The position numbers were made by a program, and so were the translations under genes. Shown piece by piece: positions 32,951-40,824 of a stretch of DNA of 64,000 nucleotides (position 1 is the first letter of the stretch; every line of letters starts with the position of its first letter). Under the pieces are notes generated by a model. It did not search any database and was not told where the DNA came from. It saw only the letters and a list, made by a program, of their open reading frames with translations. This stretch comes from Leifsonia sp. Leaf336 (GTDB taxonomy: Bacteria > Actinomycetota > Actinomycetes > Actinomycetales > Microbacteriaceae): NCBI RefSeq assembly GCF_001423695.1, contig NZ_LMOZ01000002.1, forward strand, positions 868,504-932,503, read 5' to 3'.

Positions 32951-34537
32951 ATGTATCCATCAACCACGCCCACCGACGGACGCCTTCACGGCGGACCGCC
33001 GCCACGGGGTCTGGAATCGGCACTCGAGTCGAGTTTCAAGGGCGGCCGCTACGGCCGCATGTTCCGCAATCTGCCCACCTACGACGTCGCGGACGAGTCG
33101 CTGGTCGAACTCGGCAGGGCGATGATCCAGCCGGCGGAGCCGGCGAAAGAACTCGGCGTCGACGACGACGACGAGAACACGGCGCGGCTGCCGAACGGCG
33201 AGCTGCGCATCCCGGCCGGGTACACCTACTTCGGCCAGTTTGTCGACCACGACATCACGTTCGATCCGGCATCCAGCCTCACCCGCCAGAACGACCCGGA
33301 CGCCATCGTCAATTTCCGCACCCCGAAGTTCGACCTCGACAACCTGTATGGACGAGGGCCGTCCGATCAGCCGTACCTCTACAGCGACGGCATCCATCTC
33401 GCTCTCGGCGACCTGATGTCCGAGCAACTCGGCGGACCAGATCTGCCGCGCGCCGCCAATAAGCGGGCGATCATCGGCGACCCCCGCAACGACGAGAACG
33501 TCATCGTCTCGCAGCTGCAGTCCGCCTTCTTGCGGTTCCACAACGTCGTGGTCGACCGGGTGACCGCGGAGTTCCCCGATTGGTCGGCCGCCGACCATCT
33601 GAAACTCGCGCAACGTCGGGTGCGGTGGCACTACCAGTGGGTGGTCGTTCACGACTACCTTCCGAGGCTGGTCGGTCCGGACGTGGTCGCCGATATCCTG
33701 CCCGACGAGGACTACCTCACGTCGCCGTCCACCCCGGTCGCGCAGCAGCACGCCAGGCTGAAGTTCTACGAGTATCGCAATGACCCGTTCATGCCGCTCG
33801 AGTTCAGTGTGGCCGCGTACCGGTTCGGTCACTCGATCGTGCGCCCGAGTTACTTCATCAACGACACGGCGAAGCCCGAACCTCCTGTCGACGGGGCGCA
33901 GCGCATCCCGATCTTCACGCCCGACATGAGTCAGGAGCGCGGAGGCCTGAATGGCTTCAAGGAGCTGCCAGGGTTCTGGGGAGTCGACTGGACGTTCTTC
34001 CTGCATCGGATTACGGGTGCGGACCCGGCTGACGCCACGCTCCCGCAGCCGAGCTACAAGCTCGACGCGGAGATCGCGACGCCATTGAGCACCTTGCCGG
34101 ACTCCGTCGCCGCGCCCGAACTGGTCACCTCGGCAGGCAGCGCGGAGCTTGCGCAGTCGCTCGCGATCCGCAACCTCCTGCGCGGCAAGCGTCTCGGCCT
34201 GCCCTCGGGTGAAGACGTCTCCCTCGCCATGGGCATCGATCCGCTGACGCCCGCCGAGCTCTTCGACGGAGTCGGCCTGGCGGATGCCACGGTGAGCGAC
34301 CTGAGTGGTCGCACGCCGCTCTGGTTCTACATCCTGAAGGAGTCAGGGGTGAGGGCCGACGGGGCGTGCCTCGGCCCGGTCGGCGGTCGGATAGTGGCTG
34401 AGGTGTTGATCGGGTTACTGGCCGGTGATCACCTGAGCTACCTGTCGGTCCAGCCGAACTGGAGGCCGACTCTCGGTCCTGTGGCGGGCGAGTTCACCCT
34501 CTCCGACATCGTGAACCTCGCGCTCTCGGCCGGCTAA
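32951..34537 (+). CDS. Animal-type haem peroxidase family protein
   Basis: A 528-residue protein of the animal haem-dependent peroxidase (peroxidase-cyclooxygenase) superfamily. The distal haem histidine is H100 in YFGQFVDHDITFDP, the site of covalent ester linkage in animal enzymes; the proximal histidine is H294 in AAYRFGHSIVRPSY; RNDENVIVSQLQSAFLRFHN (180-198) is also conserved. No signal peptide or TAT motif is seen, so it appears cytoplasmic. It would oxidise halides or organics with peroxide; the substrate is unknown. It lies after msrBA, which could suggest an oxidative-stress neighbourhood. ATG 32951 has AAGGGGAA upstream, and its 3' end overlaps the convergent RlmC gene by four bases. 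Confidence 0.88.
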   Translation: MYPSTTPTDGRLHGGPPPRGLESALESSFKGGRYGRMFRNLPTYDVADESLVELGRAMIQPAEPAKELGVDDDDENTARLPNGELRIPAGYTYFGQFVDHDITFDPASSLTRQNDPDAIVNFRTPKFDLDNLYGRGPSDQPYLYSDGIHLALGDLMSEQLGGPDLPRAANKRAIIGDPRNDENVIVSQLQSAFLRFHNVVVDRVTAEFPDWSAADHLKLAQRRVRWHYQWVVVHDYLPRLVGPDVVADILPDEDYLTSPSTPVAQQHARLKFYEYRNDPFMPLEFSVAAYRFGHSIVRPSYFINDTAKPEPPVDGAQRIPIFTPDMSQERGGLNGFKELPGFWGVDWTFFLHRITGADPADATLPQPSYKLDAEIATPLSTLPDSVAAPELVTSAGSAELAQSLAIRNLLRGKRLGLPSGEDVSLAMGIDPLTPAELFDGVGLADATVSDLSGRTPLWFYILKESGVRADGACLGPVGGRIVAEVLIGLLAGDHLSYLSVQPNWRPTLGPVAGEFTLSDIVNLALSAG

Positions 34538-35658
34538 ACCCGGTCCAGCAGCACCGCGACCTCCAGGTGCCCGGTCTGGGGGAACATGTCGAGCACTCTG
34601 CCCGTGCCGATGCGGTACGACGGCATCCGCGCGAGGTCGTGCGCCAGGCTGTTGGGGTTGCAGCTGGAGTACACGACGCTCGGGACGCCCGAGCCCTCGA
34701 GCCAGCCGGAGAGCTCGGCGCCGATCCCGCGGCGAGGCGGGTTCACGATCACCAGCTCGGGCGCCGTCTTCGCGCCGAGCGCGAACGCCGTGGCGTCGCC
34801 CGCCCGGAACGCGACCTGCGGGAGCCCGGCGGCCGCCGCGGTCGCCCGTGCGCTGCGCACGGCCTCCGTGCTGGTCTCGACGCCGACCACGCGGCGCCCC
34901 GCCGCTGCGACGTTGAGTGCGAAGCCGCCGACGCCGCAGTAGAGGTCCCAGACGCTCGACGGCGAGACCTCGTCCACCCATTCGGTGACTTGCGCGTACA
35001 GGCTCTCGGCGACCGCGGTGTTCGTCTGGAAGAAGCTCTGCGGCCGCAGCCGCAGCGGAATGCCGCCGACGCGCATGACCAGCGACGACTGCGGGGTCAG
35101 CACGATCTCGGTTGCGCCTTCGACCACCGCTTTGTGCTCGGGTTGGAGGTTCGCCGTCACGACGACGGCCGTGGGCAGTGCGGCGAGCAGTTCGCCGAGC
35201 CGGGCGCGGATGCGGTCGACCGCCGCCTCAGTGCGCACGACGAATCGCACCATGAGCTCGTCGTCGGGGGAGAGGGTCACCAGGACGTACTTGAGCTCGC
35301 CCCGGCGGTCCGGAACGCTGTACGGCTCGAGGCGGGTGCGCGTGACGAAGTCCGCGAGCACCGGCAGTGCTGCGCGTACACCGGGGGCGCAGATGCCGCA
35401 CTCGCGCAGGTCGACGCCGCGGCCGGCCTCGTCGAGGATCCCGATCGTCGGTGCGTCGACGGTGCCCGAGACCACCATCTTCGCCTTGTTGCGGTAGCCC
35501 GCTTCGGCGCTCGCCACCGGCGGCAGCCAGACCGCGTCGCCGTACGGCGCCAGCAGCTCGCGCGCGTGGGCGTCCTTGCGGGCCAGCTGGTCGGCGTAGG
35601 GGACGCCCATCAGCGTGCACGACCGGCACACACCGGCGTCGAAGTACGAGCAGTCCAT
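34534..35658 (-). CDS. rlmC: 23S rRNA (uracil-C5)-methyltransferase RlmC
   Basis: A 374-residue SAM-dependent RNA m5U methyltransferase of the RlmC/RumB type, which methylates U747 in 23S rRNA in E. coli. The N-terminal iron-sulfur cysteines are C3, C11 and C14 (DCSYFDAGVCRSC) with a fourth near ECGIC. The motifs LRPQSFFQTNTAVAESLY, VWDLYCGVGGFAL, VIVNPPRRGIG and catalytic cysteine in VYSSCNPNSLA are all present. There is no TRAM domain, as expected for RlmC. ATG 35658 gives the canonical start (MDCSYF). It is divergent from the fru operon. Confidence 0.92.
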   Translation of the reverse strand: MDCSYFDAGVCRSCTLMGVPYADQLARKDAHARELLAPYGDAVWLPPVASAEAGYRNKAKMVVSGTVDAPTIGILDEAGRGVDLRECGICAPGVRAALPVLADFVTRTRLEPYSVPDRRGELKYVLVTLSPDDELMVRFVVRTEAAVDRIRARLGELLAALPTAVVVTANLQPEHKAVVEGATEIVLTPQSSLVMRVGGIPLRLRPQSFFQTNTAVAESLYAQVTEWVDEVSPSSVWDLYCGVGGFALNVAAAGRRVVGVETSTEAVRSARATAAAAGLPQVAFRAGDATAFALGAKTAPELVIVNPPRRGIGAELSGWLEGSGVPSVVYSSCNPNSLAHDLARMPSYRIGTGRVLDMFPQTGHLEVAVLLDRV

Positions 35659-35742
35659 TCCGCGAACGATTGTACGTGGCATGGCTCGGCGGCGAGGCCG
35701 ACACCATTTCCCACAAACAGCCACACAAAACGTATTGCTCTC

Positions 35743-35767
35743 TGTTGATTCATGTTGTACTGTGTTG
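35743..35767 (+). promoter_or_regulatory. Phased TGTTG repeats, candidate FruR operator
   Basis: TGTTG occurs at 35743, 35753 and 35763, exactly one helical turn apart, in an AT-rich promoter region with TTGCTC (35735) and TACTGT (35758) spaced 17 bases. Similar words in inverted orientation (CACAAACAG...CACACAAAAC) lie about 20 bases upstream. Direct repeats in phase are typical of DeoR-family operators, so autoregulation of the fru operon is likely. Confidence 0.6.
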
Positions 35768-35788
35768 GAAATCCAAAGGAGGCGCCAG

Positions 35789-36574
35789 GTGTATGCAATG
35801 GAGCGTCAGGAGCTGATCGAGCGGCTCCTCCTCGAAGAGGGCCGTGTCGCCGTCGTCGACCTCGCCGAGCGTTTCGGCGTCACCACCGAGACGGTGCGGC
35901 GCGACCTCGACGCCCTCGAGCTGACCGGTGCCCTCCGGCGCGTGCACGGCGGCGCCGTCGCCGCTGATCGCGCCAGCACGGCGGAGGCCTCGGTGATCGA
36001 GCGCAGCGGCCTCCGCACCGACACCAAGCTGCGCATCGCCGCCCGAGCCCTGGACACCCTCGGCGACGGCTTCCGCGGCTCCCTCTACCTCGACGCCGGC
36101 ACCACCACCGGCGCCGTCGCCCAGCTCCTCCCGGCCCGGCTCTCCGCCAGCGGGGGAGAGGCGGAGGTCGTGACCCACTCGCTCACGCTCGCACCGGCGC
36201 TCGCCGCGGCCGACCGGGTGTCGCTGACGGTCGTCGGCGGACGCATCCGCGGCGTGACCGCTGCGGCGGTCGGAGCCTCCACGGTCCGCGCGATCCAGTC
36301 GCTGCGGCCCGACATCGTCTTCGTCGGCGTCAACGGCGTCTCCGCCGGGTTCGGCCTGAGCACCCCCGATCCCGAGGAGTCCGCGGTCAAGGAGGCCATC
36401 GTCCGCGCCGCGCGCCGGGTGGTCGTCCTCGCCGATTCGTCCAAGTTCCAGCAGGAGTCGCTGGTCTCCTTCGCTCCACTGGACGCGGTGGACGTACTGG
36501 TCACCGACCGCGCGCCGGAGGGCGAGCTCGCCGACGCGCTGGCGGCCGCGGGCGTGGAGGTCTGGTCGGCATGA
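35789..36574 (+). CDS. fruR: DeoR-family fructose operon regulator (FruR-like)
   Basis: A 261-residue DeoR-family repressor. The N-terminal helix-turn-helix is RVAVVDLAERFGVTTETVRRDLDALE (about 18-43), followed by RRVHGGAV and a C-terminal sensor domain with YLDAGTTTGAVAQLLP, VVTHSLTLAPAL and VFVGVNGVSAGFGLSTPDPEESAVKEAIVRAARRVVVLADSSKF. The GTG at 35789 is preferred because AAAGGAGG lies six bases upstream and it gives the family-typical start (V/M)YA-ERQ; the ATG three codons later is spaced too far. It heads the fructose PTS operon, overlapping fruK by four bases. Confidence 0.9.
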   Translation: MYAMERQELIERLLLEEGRVAVVDLAERFGVTTETVRRDLDALELTGALRRVHGGAVAADRASTAEASVIERSGLRTDTKLRIAARALDTLGDGFRGSLYLDAGTTTGAVAQLLPARLSASGGEAEVVTHSLTLAPALAAADRVSLTVVGGRIRGVTAAAVGASTVRAIQSLRPDIVFVGVNGVSAGFGLSTPDPEESAVKEAIVRAARRVVVLADSSKFQQESLVSFAPLDAVDVLVTDRAPEGELADALAAAGVEVWSA

Positions 36575-37518
36575 TCGTCACCCTCACCGCCAACCCGTCC
36601 CTCGACCGGGCCGTGACGCTGAGCGCGTCGCTCCGCCCCGGCGAGGTGCAGTCGGCAGCGTCCTCCCGCGAGGATGCCGGAGGCAAGGGCATCAACGTCG
36701 CGCGCGTCGTCACCGCGGCCGACGTGCCCGCTCTCGCGGTCCTCCCGCTGGCCGTCGACGACCCGTTCGGCGTGGTGCTCCGCTCCACCGGGCTCCCGAC
36801 CCGCGCGGTGCCCATCACAGGCCACGCCCGCGCGAATCTGACGATCACCGACCCGGCCGGGGTCACCACGAAGCTCAACCTCCCCGGCGCCGCACTGAGC
36901 GCGGCCGATGCCCGGCTGCTGGTGGAGGCCGTCGTCGTCGCGTGCGAGGGTGCGGGCTGGCTGGTCCTGGCCGGTTCGCTGCCTCCCGGTGTCGACGACG
37001 ACTTCTACGTGACGGTCATCCGCGCCGTGCGCGACCACTGGGGCGACGCCGCCCCCAAGATCGCGGTCGACACGTCCGGCGAGGCGCTGCGCTCCGCCGT
37101 CTTCGAGGCGCACCCCGATCTCATCAAGCCCAACGAGGACGAACTCGCCGAGCTCACCGGCGACGCGCTCGACATGGATGACCTCCCAGCGGCGGTGCTC
37201 GCCGTGGCCGGGTCGCTCGTGCCCGAGCGGGTCGGCGCCGCCCTCGTCACGCTCGGAGCCCTCGGCTCCGTGCTCGTCACCCCCGACGGCGGCTTCGTCG
37301 CCGCCGCCCCCCGTATCCGCGTGCAGAGCACCGTCGGCGCCGGCGACAGCGCGCTCGCCGGCTACCTTCTCGCGGACCTCGCGGGGGCGACCCCGCCCGA
37401 GCGGCTCGTGCACGCGATCCGCTACGGCTCCGCCGCCGCGGCCCTGCCCGGCACACAGGCGCCCCGACCGGCCGACCTGTTCGCCGGCGACCTGCCCGTC
37501 GCCGCGCTCCATCCCTGA
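36571..37518 (+). CDS. fruK: 1-phosphofructokinase
   Basis: A 315-residue PfkB-family kinase that converts fructose-1-phosphate to fructose-1,6-bisphosphate. The N-terminal VTLTANPSLDRAV, the GGKGINVARV signature (residues 38-47) and the C-terminal STVGAGDSALAGYL with the catalytic Asp in GAGD are diagnostic of FruK/PfkB. Its ATG overlaps the stop of the regulator (ATGA) and the PTS permease gene follows 39 bases on, so the product of transport is handled directly. Confidence 0.95.
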   Translation: MIVTLTANPSLDRAVTLSASLRPGEVQSAASSREDAGGKGINVARVVTAADVPALAVLPLAVDDPFGVVLRSTGLPTRAVPITGHARANLTITDPAGVTTKLNLPGAALSAADARLLVEAVVVACEGAGWLVLAGSLPPGVDDDFYVTVIRAVRDHWGDAAPKIAVDTSGEALRSAVFEAHPDLIKPNEDELAELTGDALDMDDLPAAVLAVAGSLVPERVGAALVTLGALGSVLVTPDGGFVAAAPRIRVQSTVGAGDSALAGYLLADLAGATPPERLVHAIRYGSAAAALPGTQAPRPADLFAGDLPVAALHP

Positions 37519-37557
37519 GCTCCGTCTCGACTCCGCACAGACACACTGGAGGAAACC

Positions 37558-39648
37558 GTGTCACCGAAGACCATCACTCCCGAACTCGTCAGCCTCGACC
37601 TTGGCTCCGTCGGCGACAAGAGCGCCGTCATCCGCGAGCTCGCCACCAGGGTCGTCGCGCAAGGGCGCGCCACCGACGCCGAGGCGCTCTACGCCGACGC
37701 CTGGGCGCGCGAGCAGAAGGACGAGACGGGCCTGCCGGGCGGGATCGCCATCCCGCACGCGAAGAGCCCGTCCGTCACCATCCCGACCCTCGCGTTCGCG
37801 AGACTCGACCCTGGCGTCGACTTCGGCGCCCCGGACGGCCCTGCCGACCTGGTGTTCCTGATCGCGGCGCCCGCCGATGCGGCGGAGGCCCACCTCGCTG
37901 TGCTGTCGAAACTCGCCCGGAGCCTGATGACCGAGGAGTTCACCGCCGGACTGCGCGCGGCGAAGACCCAGGACGACGTCGTCGCGCTGGTCGACGAGGC
38001 GATCGGGGAGGGCGACGGCGCGAGCGTCGCGTCCGGCGCGTCCGGCGCGTCCACGGCGGCGGCCGCCGAGCCCGCACCGGCCGCTCCTGCCGCCGATGGC
38101 TTCCGGATCGACGGCCGCCCCGCCCGGATCGTGGCGGTCACCTCGTGCGCGACAGGCATCGCCCACACCTTCATGGCCGCCGACGCGCTCACTGCGGCCG
38201 GGCCGAAGAACGGCGTCGACCTGGTCGTCGAGCCCCAGGGTTCGAGCGGGTACCAGGCCCTCCCGAAGAGCGTCATCGACGCCGCCGATGCGGTGATCTT
38301 CGCCAACGACGTCGACGTTCGCGAAGAGGCGCGCTTCGCCGGCAAGCCCGTCGTGCGCTCCACCGTCAAGCGCGGCATCGAGCAGCCCGACCAGCTCATC
38401 GCCGAGGCGGTCGCCGTCGCGGCCGACCCGAACGGTGCGCGCGTGAGCTCCTCCGGGGCCTCCGCTGTGGCGGCTCCCTCCGAGACGCTCTCGTGGGGCG
38501 CCAACCTCAAGCGCATACTGCTCACCGGCGTCAGCTACATGATCCCGTTCGTCGCAGGCGGAGGCCTCCTCATCGCGATCAGCTTCCTGCCGTTCCTCGG
38601 CGGGTACGGCATCGCCCTCGCCCACGGTGACTCCGGTGTGAACAACGCCGTCTTCACACTGACCCACTACGCGATCTGGAACCTGCCTCCCGAGGGCCTC
38701 GGCTACTACCTCGGCGCCATCGCCTTCGAGATCGGAAGCGTGAGCCTCGGCTTCCTCGTTCCTGCCCTGGCCGGCTACATCGCGTTCGCGATCGCCGACC
38801 GGCCGGGCATCGCCCCCGGATTCGTCGCAGGAGCCATCGCGGTGTTCATGAACGCCGGCTTCCTCGGCGGTCTGATCGGTGGTCTGCTGGCGGGCTACGC
38901 GGCCTGGCTGATCGGCCGTCCGGCCGTGCCCCGCTGGCTGCGCGGGCTGATGCCCGTCGTGATCATCCCGCTGGGCGCGTCGATCATCGCGTCCGGACTG
39001 ATGCTGCTCATCCTCGGTGCGCCGATCGCGTGGCTGATGACCCAGCTGACCGGCTTCCTGAACGGGCTGTCCGGAGCAGGCGCGATCTTCCTGGGCATCA
39101 TCCTCGGCCTGATGATGTGCTTCGACCTCGGCGGACCCGTCAACAAGGTGGCGTACGCCTTCGCGGTGGCCGGGCTCGCCCAGCAGACCGACGCGAGCTT
39201 CCACATCATGGCCGCGGTGATGGTCGCGGGCATGGTGCCGCCGCTCGGTATGGCGCTGGCCTCCACCGTGCTCTACCGTCGCGGTTTCACGCAGGTCGAG
39301 CGGGAGAACGGCGCGGCCGCCTGGCTGCTCGGAGCCTCCTTCATCTCGGAGGGCGCGATCCCGTTCGCCGCGGCGGACCCGCTGCGCGTGATCCCGGCCA
39401 ACCTGGTGGGAGGCGCTGTCGCCGGAGGCCTGGCGATGGCGTTCGAGGTGCGCTCGCGGGCTCCGCACGGCGGTATCTTCGTCTTCTTCGCGATCGACCC
39501 GATCTGGGGCTTCGTGGTCGCTCTGGCGGCGGGAACGCTCGTCACCGCCCTGCTCGTGGTCGGCCTCAAGCGGTTCGCCGCGCCTCGCCGCACGGCACCC
39601 GTGACCGAAACGGCCGAGCAGCCCGTACCGGCGACCGTCGCCGCCTGA
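37558..39648 (+). CDS. fruA: Fructose PTS enzyme IIABC
   Basis: A 696-residue fructose-specific PTS permease with domains in the order IIA-IIB-IIC. IIA (about 1-150) has its phosphorylated histidine at H67 in IAIPHAKS; a linker rich in Ala/Pro/Ser (150-180) leads to IIB (about 185-290) with phosphocysteine C197 in VTSCATGIAHTF; IIC (about 320-680) has around nine membrane segments. It imports fructose and delivers fructose-1-phosphate to FruK. GTG 37558 has TGGAGGAAA upstream. HPr follows in the same operon. Confidence 0.95.
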   Translation: MSPKTITPELVSLDLGSVGDKSAVIRELATRVVAQGRATDAEALYADAWAREQKDETGLPGGIAIPHAKSPSVTIPTLAFARLDPGVDFGAPDGPADLVFLIAAPADAAEAHLAVLSKLARSLMTEEFTAGLRAAKTQDDVVALVDEAIGEGDGASVASGASGASTAAAAEPAPAAPAADGFRIDGRPARIVAVTSCATGIAHTFMAADALTAAGPKNGVDLVVEPQGSSGYQALPKSVIDAADAVIFANDVDVREEARFAGKPVVRSTVKRGIEQPDQLIAEAVAVAADPNGARVSSSGASAVAAPSETLSWGANLKRILLTGVSYMIPFVAGGGLLIAISFLPFLGGYGIALAHGDSGVNNAVFTLTHYAIWNLPPEGLGYYLGAIAFEIGSVSLGFLVPALAGYIAFAIADRPGIAPGFVAGAIAVFMNAGFLGGLIGGLLAGYAAWLIGRPAVPRWLRGLMPVVIIPLGASIIASGLMLLILGAPIAWLMTQLTGFLNGLSGAGAIFLGIILGLMMCFDLGGPVNKVAYAFAVAGLAQQTDASFHIMAAVMVAGMVPPLGMALASTVLYRRGFTQVERENGAAAWLLGASFISEGAIPFAAADPLRVIPANLVGGAVAGGLAMAFEVRSRAPHGGIFVFFAIDPIWGFVVALAAGTLVTALLVVGLKRFAAPRRTAPVTETAEQPVPATVAA

Positions 39649-39674
39649 CCGCCCCGCTCTGAACAGGAGAGATC

Positions 39675-39944
39675 ATGACCGAACGCACCGCCACCGTCGC
39701 CAGCAGCTCCGGCCTCCACGCCCGCCCCGCGAAGCTCTTCGTGCAGGCCGTACAGCAGAAGGGAGTGCCCGTGACCATCGCGGTGGGCGACGGCCCCCAG
39801 CTGAACGCCGCAAGCATCCTGTCGCTGATGGGCCTGGCCGCGGGCAAGGGCACAGTCGTCACCCTGCGTTCGGAGGCGCCGGGCGCCGACACCGCCCTCG
39901 ACGAGCTGGTGACGCTGCTCGAGACCGACCTCGACGCCGAGTAA
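39675..39944 (+). CDS. ptsH: Phosphocarrier protein HPr
   Basis: An 89-residue HPr that carries phosphate from enzyme I to the PTS permeases. The phosphorylated histidine is H15 in SSGLHARPAK. S47 occupies the regulatory serine region (AASILSLMGLAAGKG). ATG 39675 has AACAGGAGAG upstream, 27 bases after fruA. It is the last gene of the fruR-fruK-fruA-ptsH operon, closed by the strong terminator at 39959. No enzyme I gene is in the window. Confidence 0.96.
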   Translation: MTERTATVASSSGLHARPAKLFVQAVQQKGVPVTIAVGDGPQLNAASILSLMGLAAGKGTVVTLRSEAPGADTALDELVTLLETDLDAE

Positions 39945-39958
39945 CCGCGCCGGAACGA

Positions 39959-39991
39959 AAGAAGCCCTCTCCGCTGCGGAGAGGGCTTCTT
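39959..39991 (+). terminator. Strong stem-loop terminator after ptsH
   Basis: AAGAAGCCCTCTCCGC (39959-39974) pairs perfectly with GCGGAGAGGGCTTCTT (39976-39991), with a short loop and TTCTTGT at the end. It may work in both directions, since the tRNA-Arg gene runs towards it from the right. Confidence 0.9.
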
Positions 39992-40001
39992 GTCGTGCTG
40001 G

Positions 40002-40074
40002 TGCCCCCAGTAGGATTTGAACCTACGGCCTTCTGCTCCGGAGGCAGACGCTCTATCCCCTGAGCTATGGGGGC
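40002..40074 (-). tRNA. tRNA-Arg (anticodon CCG)
   Basis: A 73-base cloverleaf on the minus strand: acceptor stem GCCCCCA/TGGGGGC, D arm GCTC-AGGGGATA-GAGC, anticodon stem TCTGC/GCAGA with loop CTCCGGA (anticodon CCG, reads CGG), variable loop AGGCC, and T arm GTAGG-TTCAAAT-CCTAC. The 3' CCA is not encoded. It is oriented towards the ptsH terminator. Confidence 0.96.
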
Positions 40075-40113
40075 CAGGAGTGCCCGTCCAGGCTAGCAGC
40101 TTTTGGCGGGCGG

Positions 40114-40725
40114 TCAGTTCGCCGGGAGGTTGCCCAGGACGCTCTGCATGAGCGGCGCGGCATCGCCCGGCTCGAAGAACGCGCTCGACTCGGCGACGAT
40201 CCAGAAGGGGCCGCGGAAGATCTGCACCTGGCCGGCGTCCCCGGCCTTGAAGTAGCCCTCGACCTGCGGCGGGGTGCCGTAGGTGGGAACCGGCTGGGCC
40301 GCGGTGATGGCGGCGTTCTTGAGACTCTCCAGCTGGTCGGCGGGAGGCTGGGCCACGGCGATCTGCACGACGTCGCCGCTGGTCTGGTTCTGCCAGGCGC
40401 AGGTGACGCCCTTCCAGTCGCCGATCTTCTTCTCGAGGCTGCCGGCCTTGGGCGCGTAGCCCGGGTCGGCCGCGAAGTTGGGGTTGTACGCGTACAGCTG
40501 ATCGGCGGTGACCACCTGGTCGCAGGTGAGGGTGACGGGCGTCGGCGGCATCGTCGGCGTCGGGGACGGGGTCGCCACCGGCGAGCCGGTCGAGGTGCCG
40601 CCGCCCGCAGTCGCCGAAGTGGAGGGCGTCGAGTCGGGCTTGGCGGCCGGCGTGCAGCCCACGAGAGCGACGGCCGCGGCGGCGATCGCGAGTGCGGCGA
40701 GGGTCCGGGCGGTGAGCTGCTGCAT
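40114..40725 (-). CDS. Secreted lipoprotein of unknown function
   Basis: A 203-residue predicted lipoprotein. A signal peptide ends in the lipobox LVGC with lipidated C24, followed by a low-complexity Pro/Thr/Ser/Gly linker (about 28-60) and a globular domain (about 62-203) with a cysteine pair (TCDQVV and VTCAWQ) likely to form a disulfide. The domain contains VQIFRGPFWIVAESSAFFEPG. I do not recognise a function. ATG 40725 gives the best signal peptide. It is divergent from argS. Confidence 0.78.
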   Translation of the reverse strand: MQQLTARTLAALAIAAAAVALVGCTPAAKPDSTPSTSATAGGGTSTGSPVATPSPTPTMPPTPVTLTCDQVVTADQLYAYNPNFAADPGYAPKAGSLEKKIGDWKGVTCAWQNQTSGDVVQIAVAQPPADQLESLKNAAITAAQPVPTYGTPPQVEGYFKAGDAGQVQIFRGPFWIVAESSAFFEPGDAAPLMQSVLGNLPAN

Positions 40726-40810
40726 GCTGGAGGCGTCTTCCGTATCGTCCTGCGGGCGTGTCGAATCGCACCCTATCAAGGGCTGCGACGGGTTCACTGC
40801 AAGTGACCGA

Positions 40811-40816
40811 TAGAAT
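40811..40816 (+). promoter_or_regulatory. -10 element of argS (leaderless)
   Basis: TAGAAT ends eight bases before the argS ATG and no Shine-Dalgarno sequence is present, so transcription probably begins at or near the start codon. A clear -35 element is not seen. Confidence 0.55.
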
Positions 40817-40824
40817 CGTTAGCC

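Noticed and set aside
37561-39468. A 635-codon frame antisense to fruA
   Set aside because: The third-position GC bias of fruA leaves the opposite strand open; no recognisable protein results.
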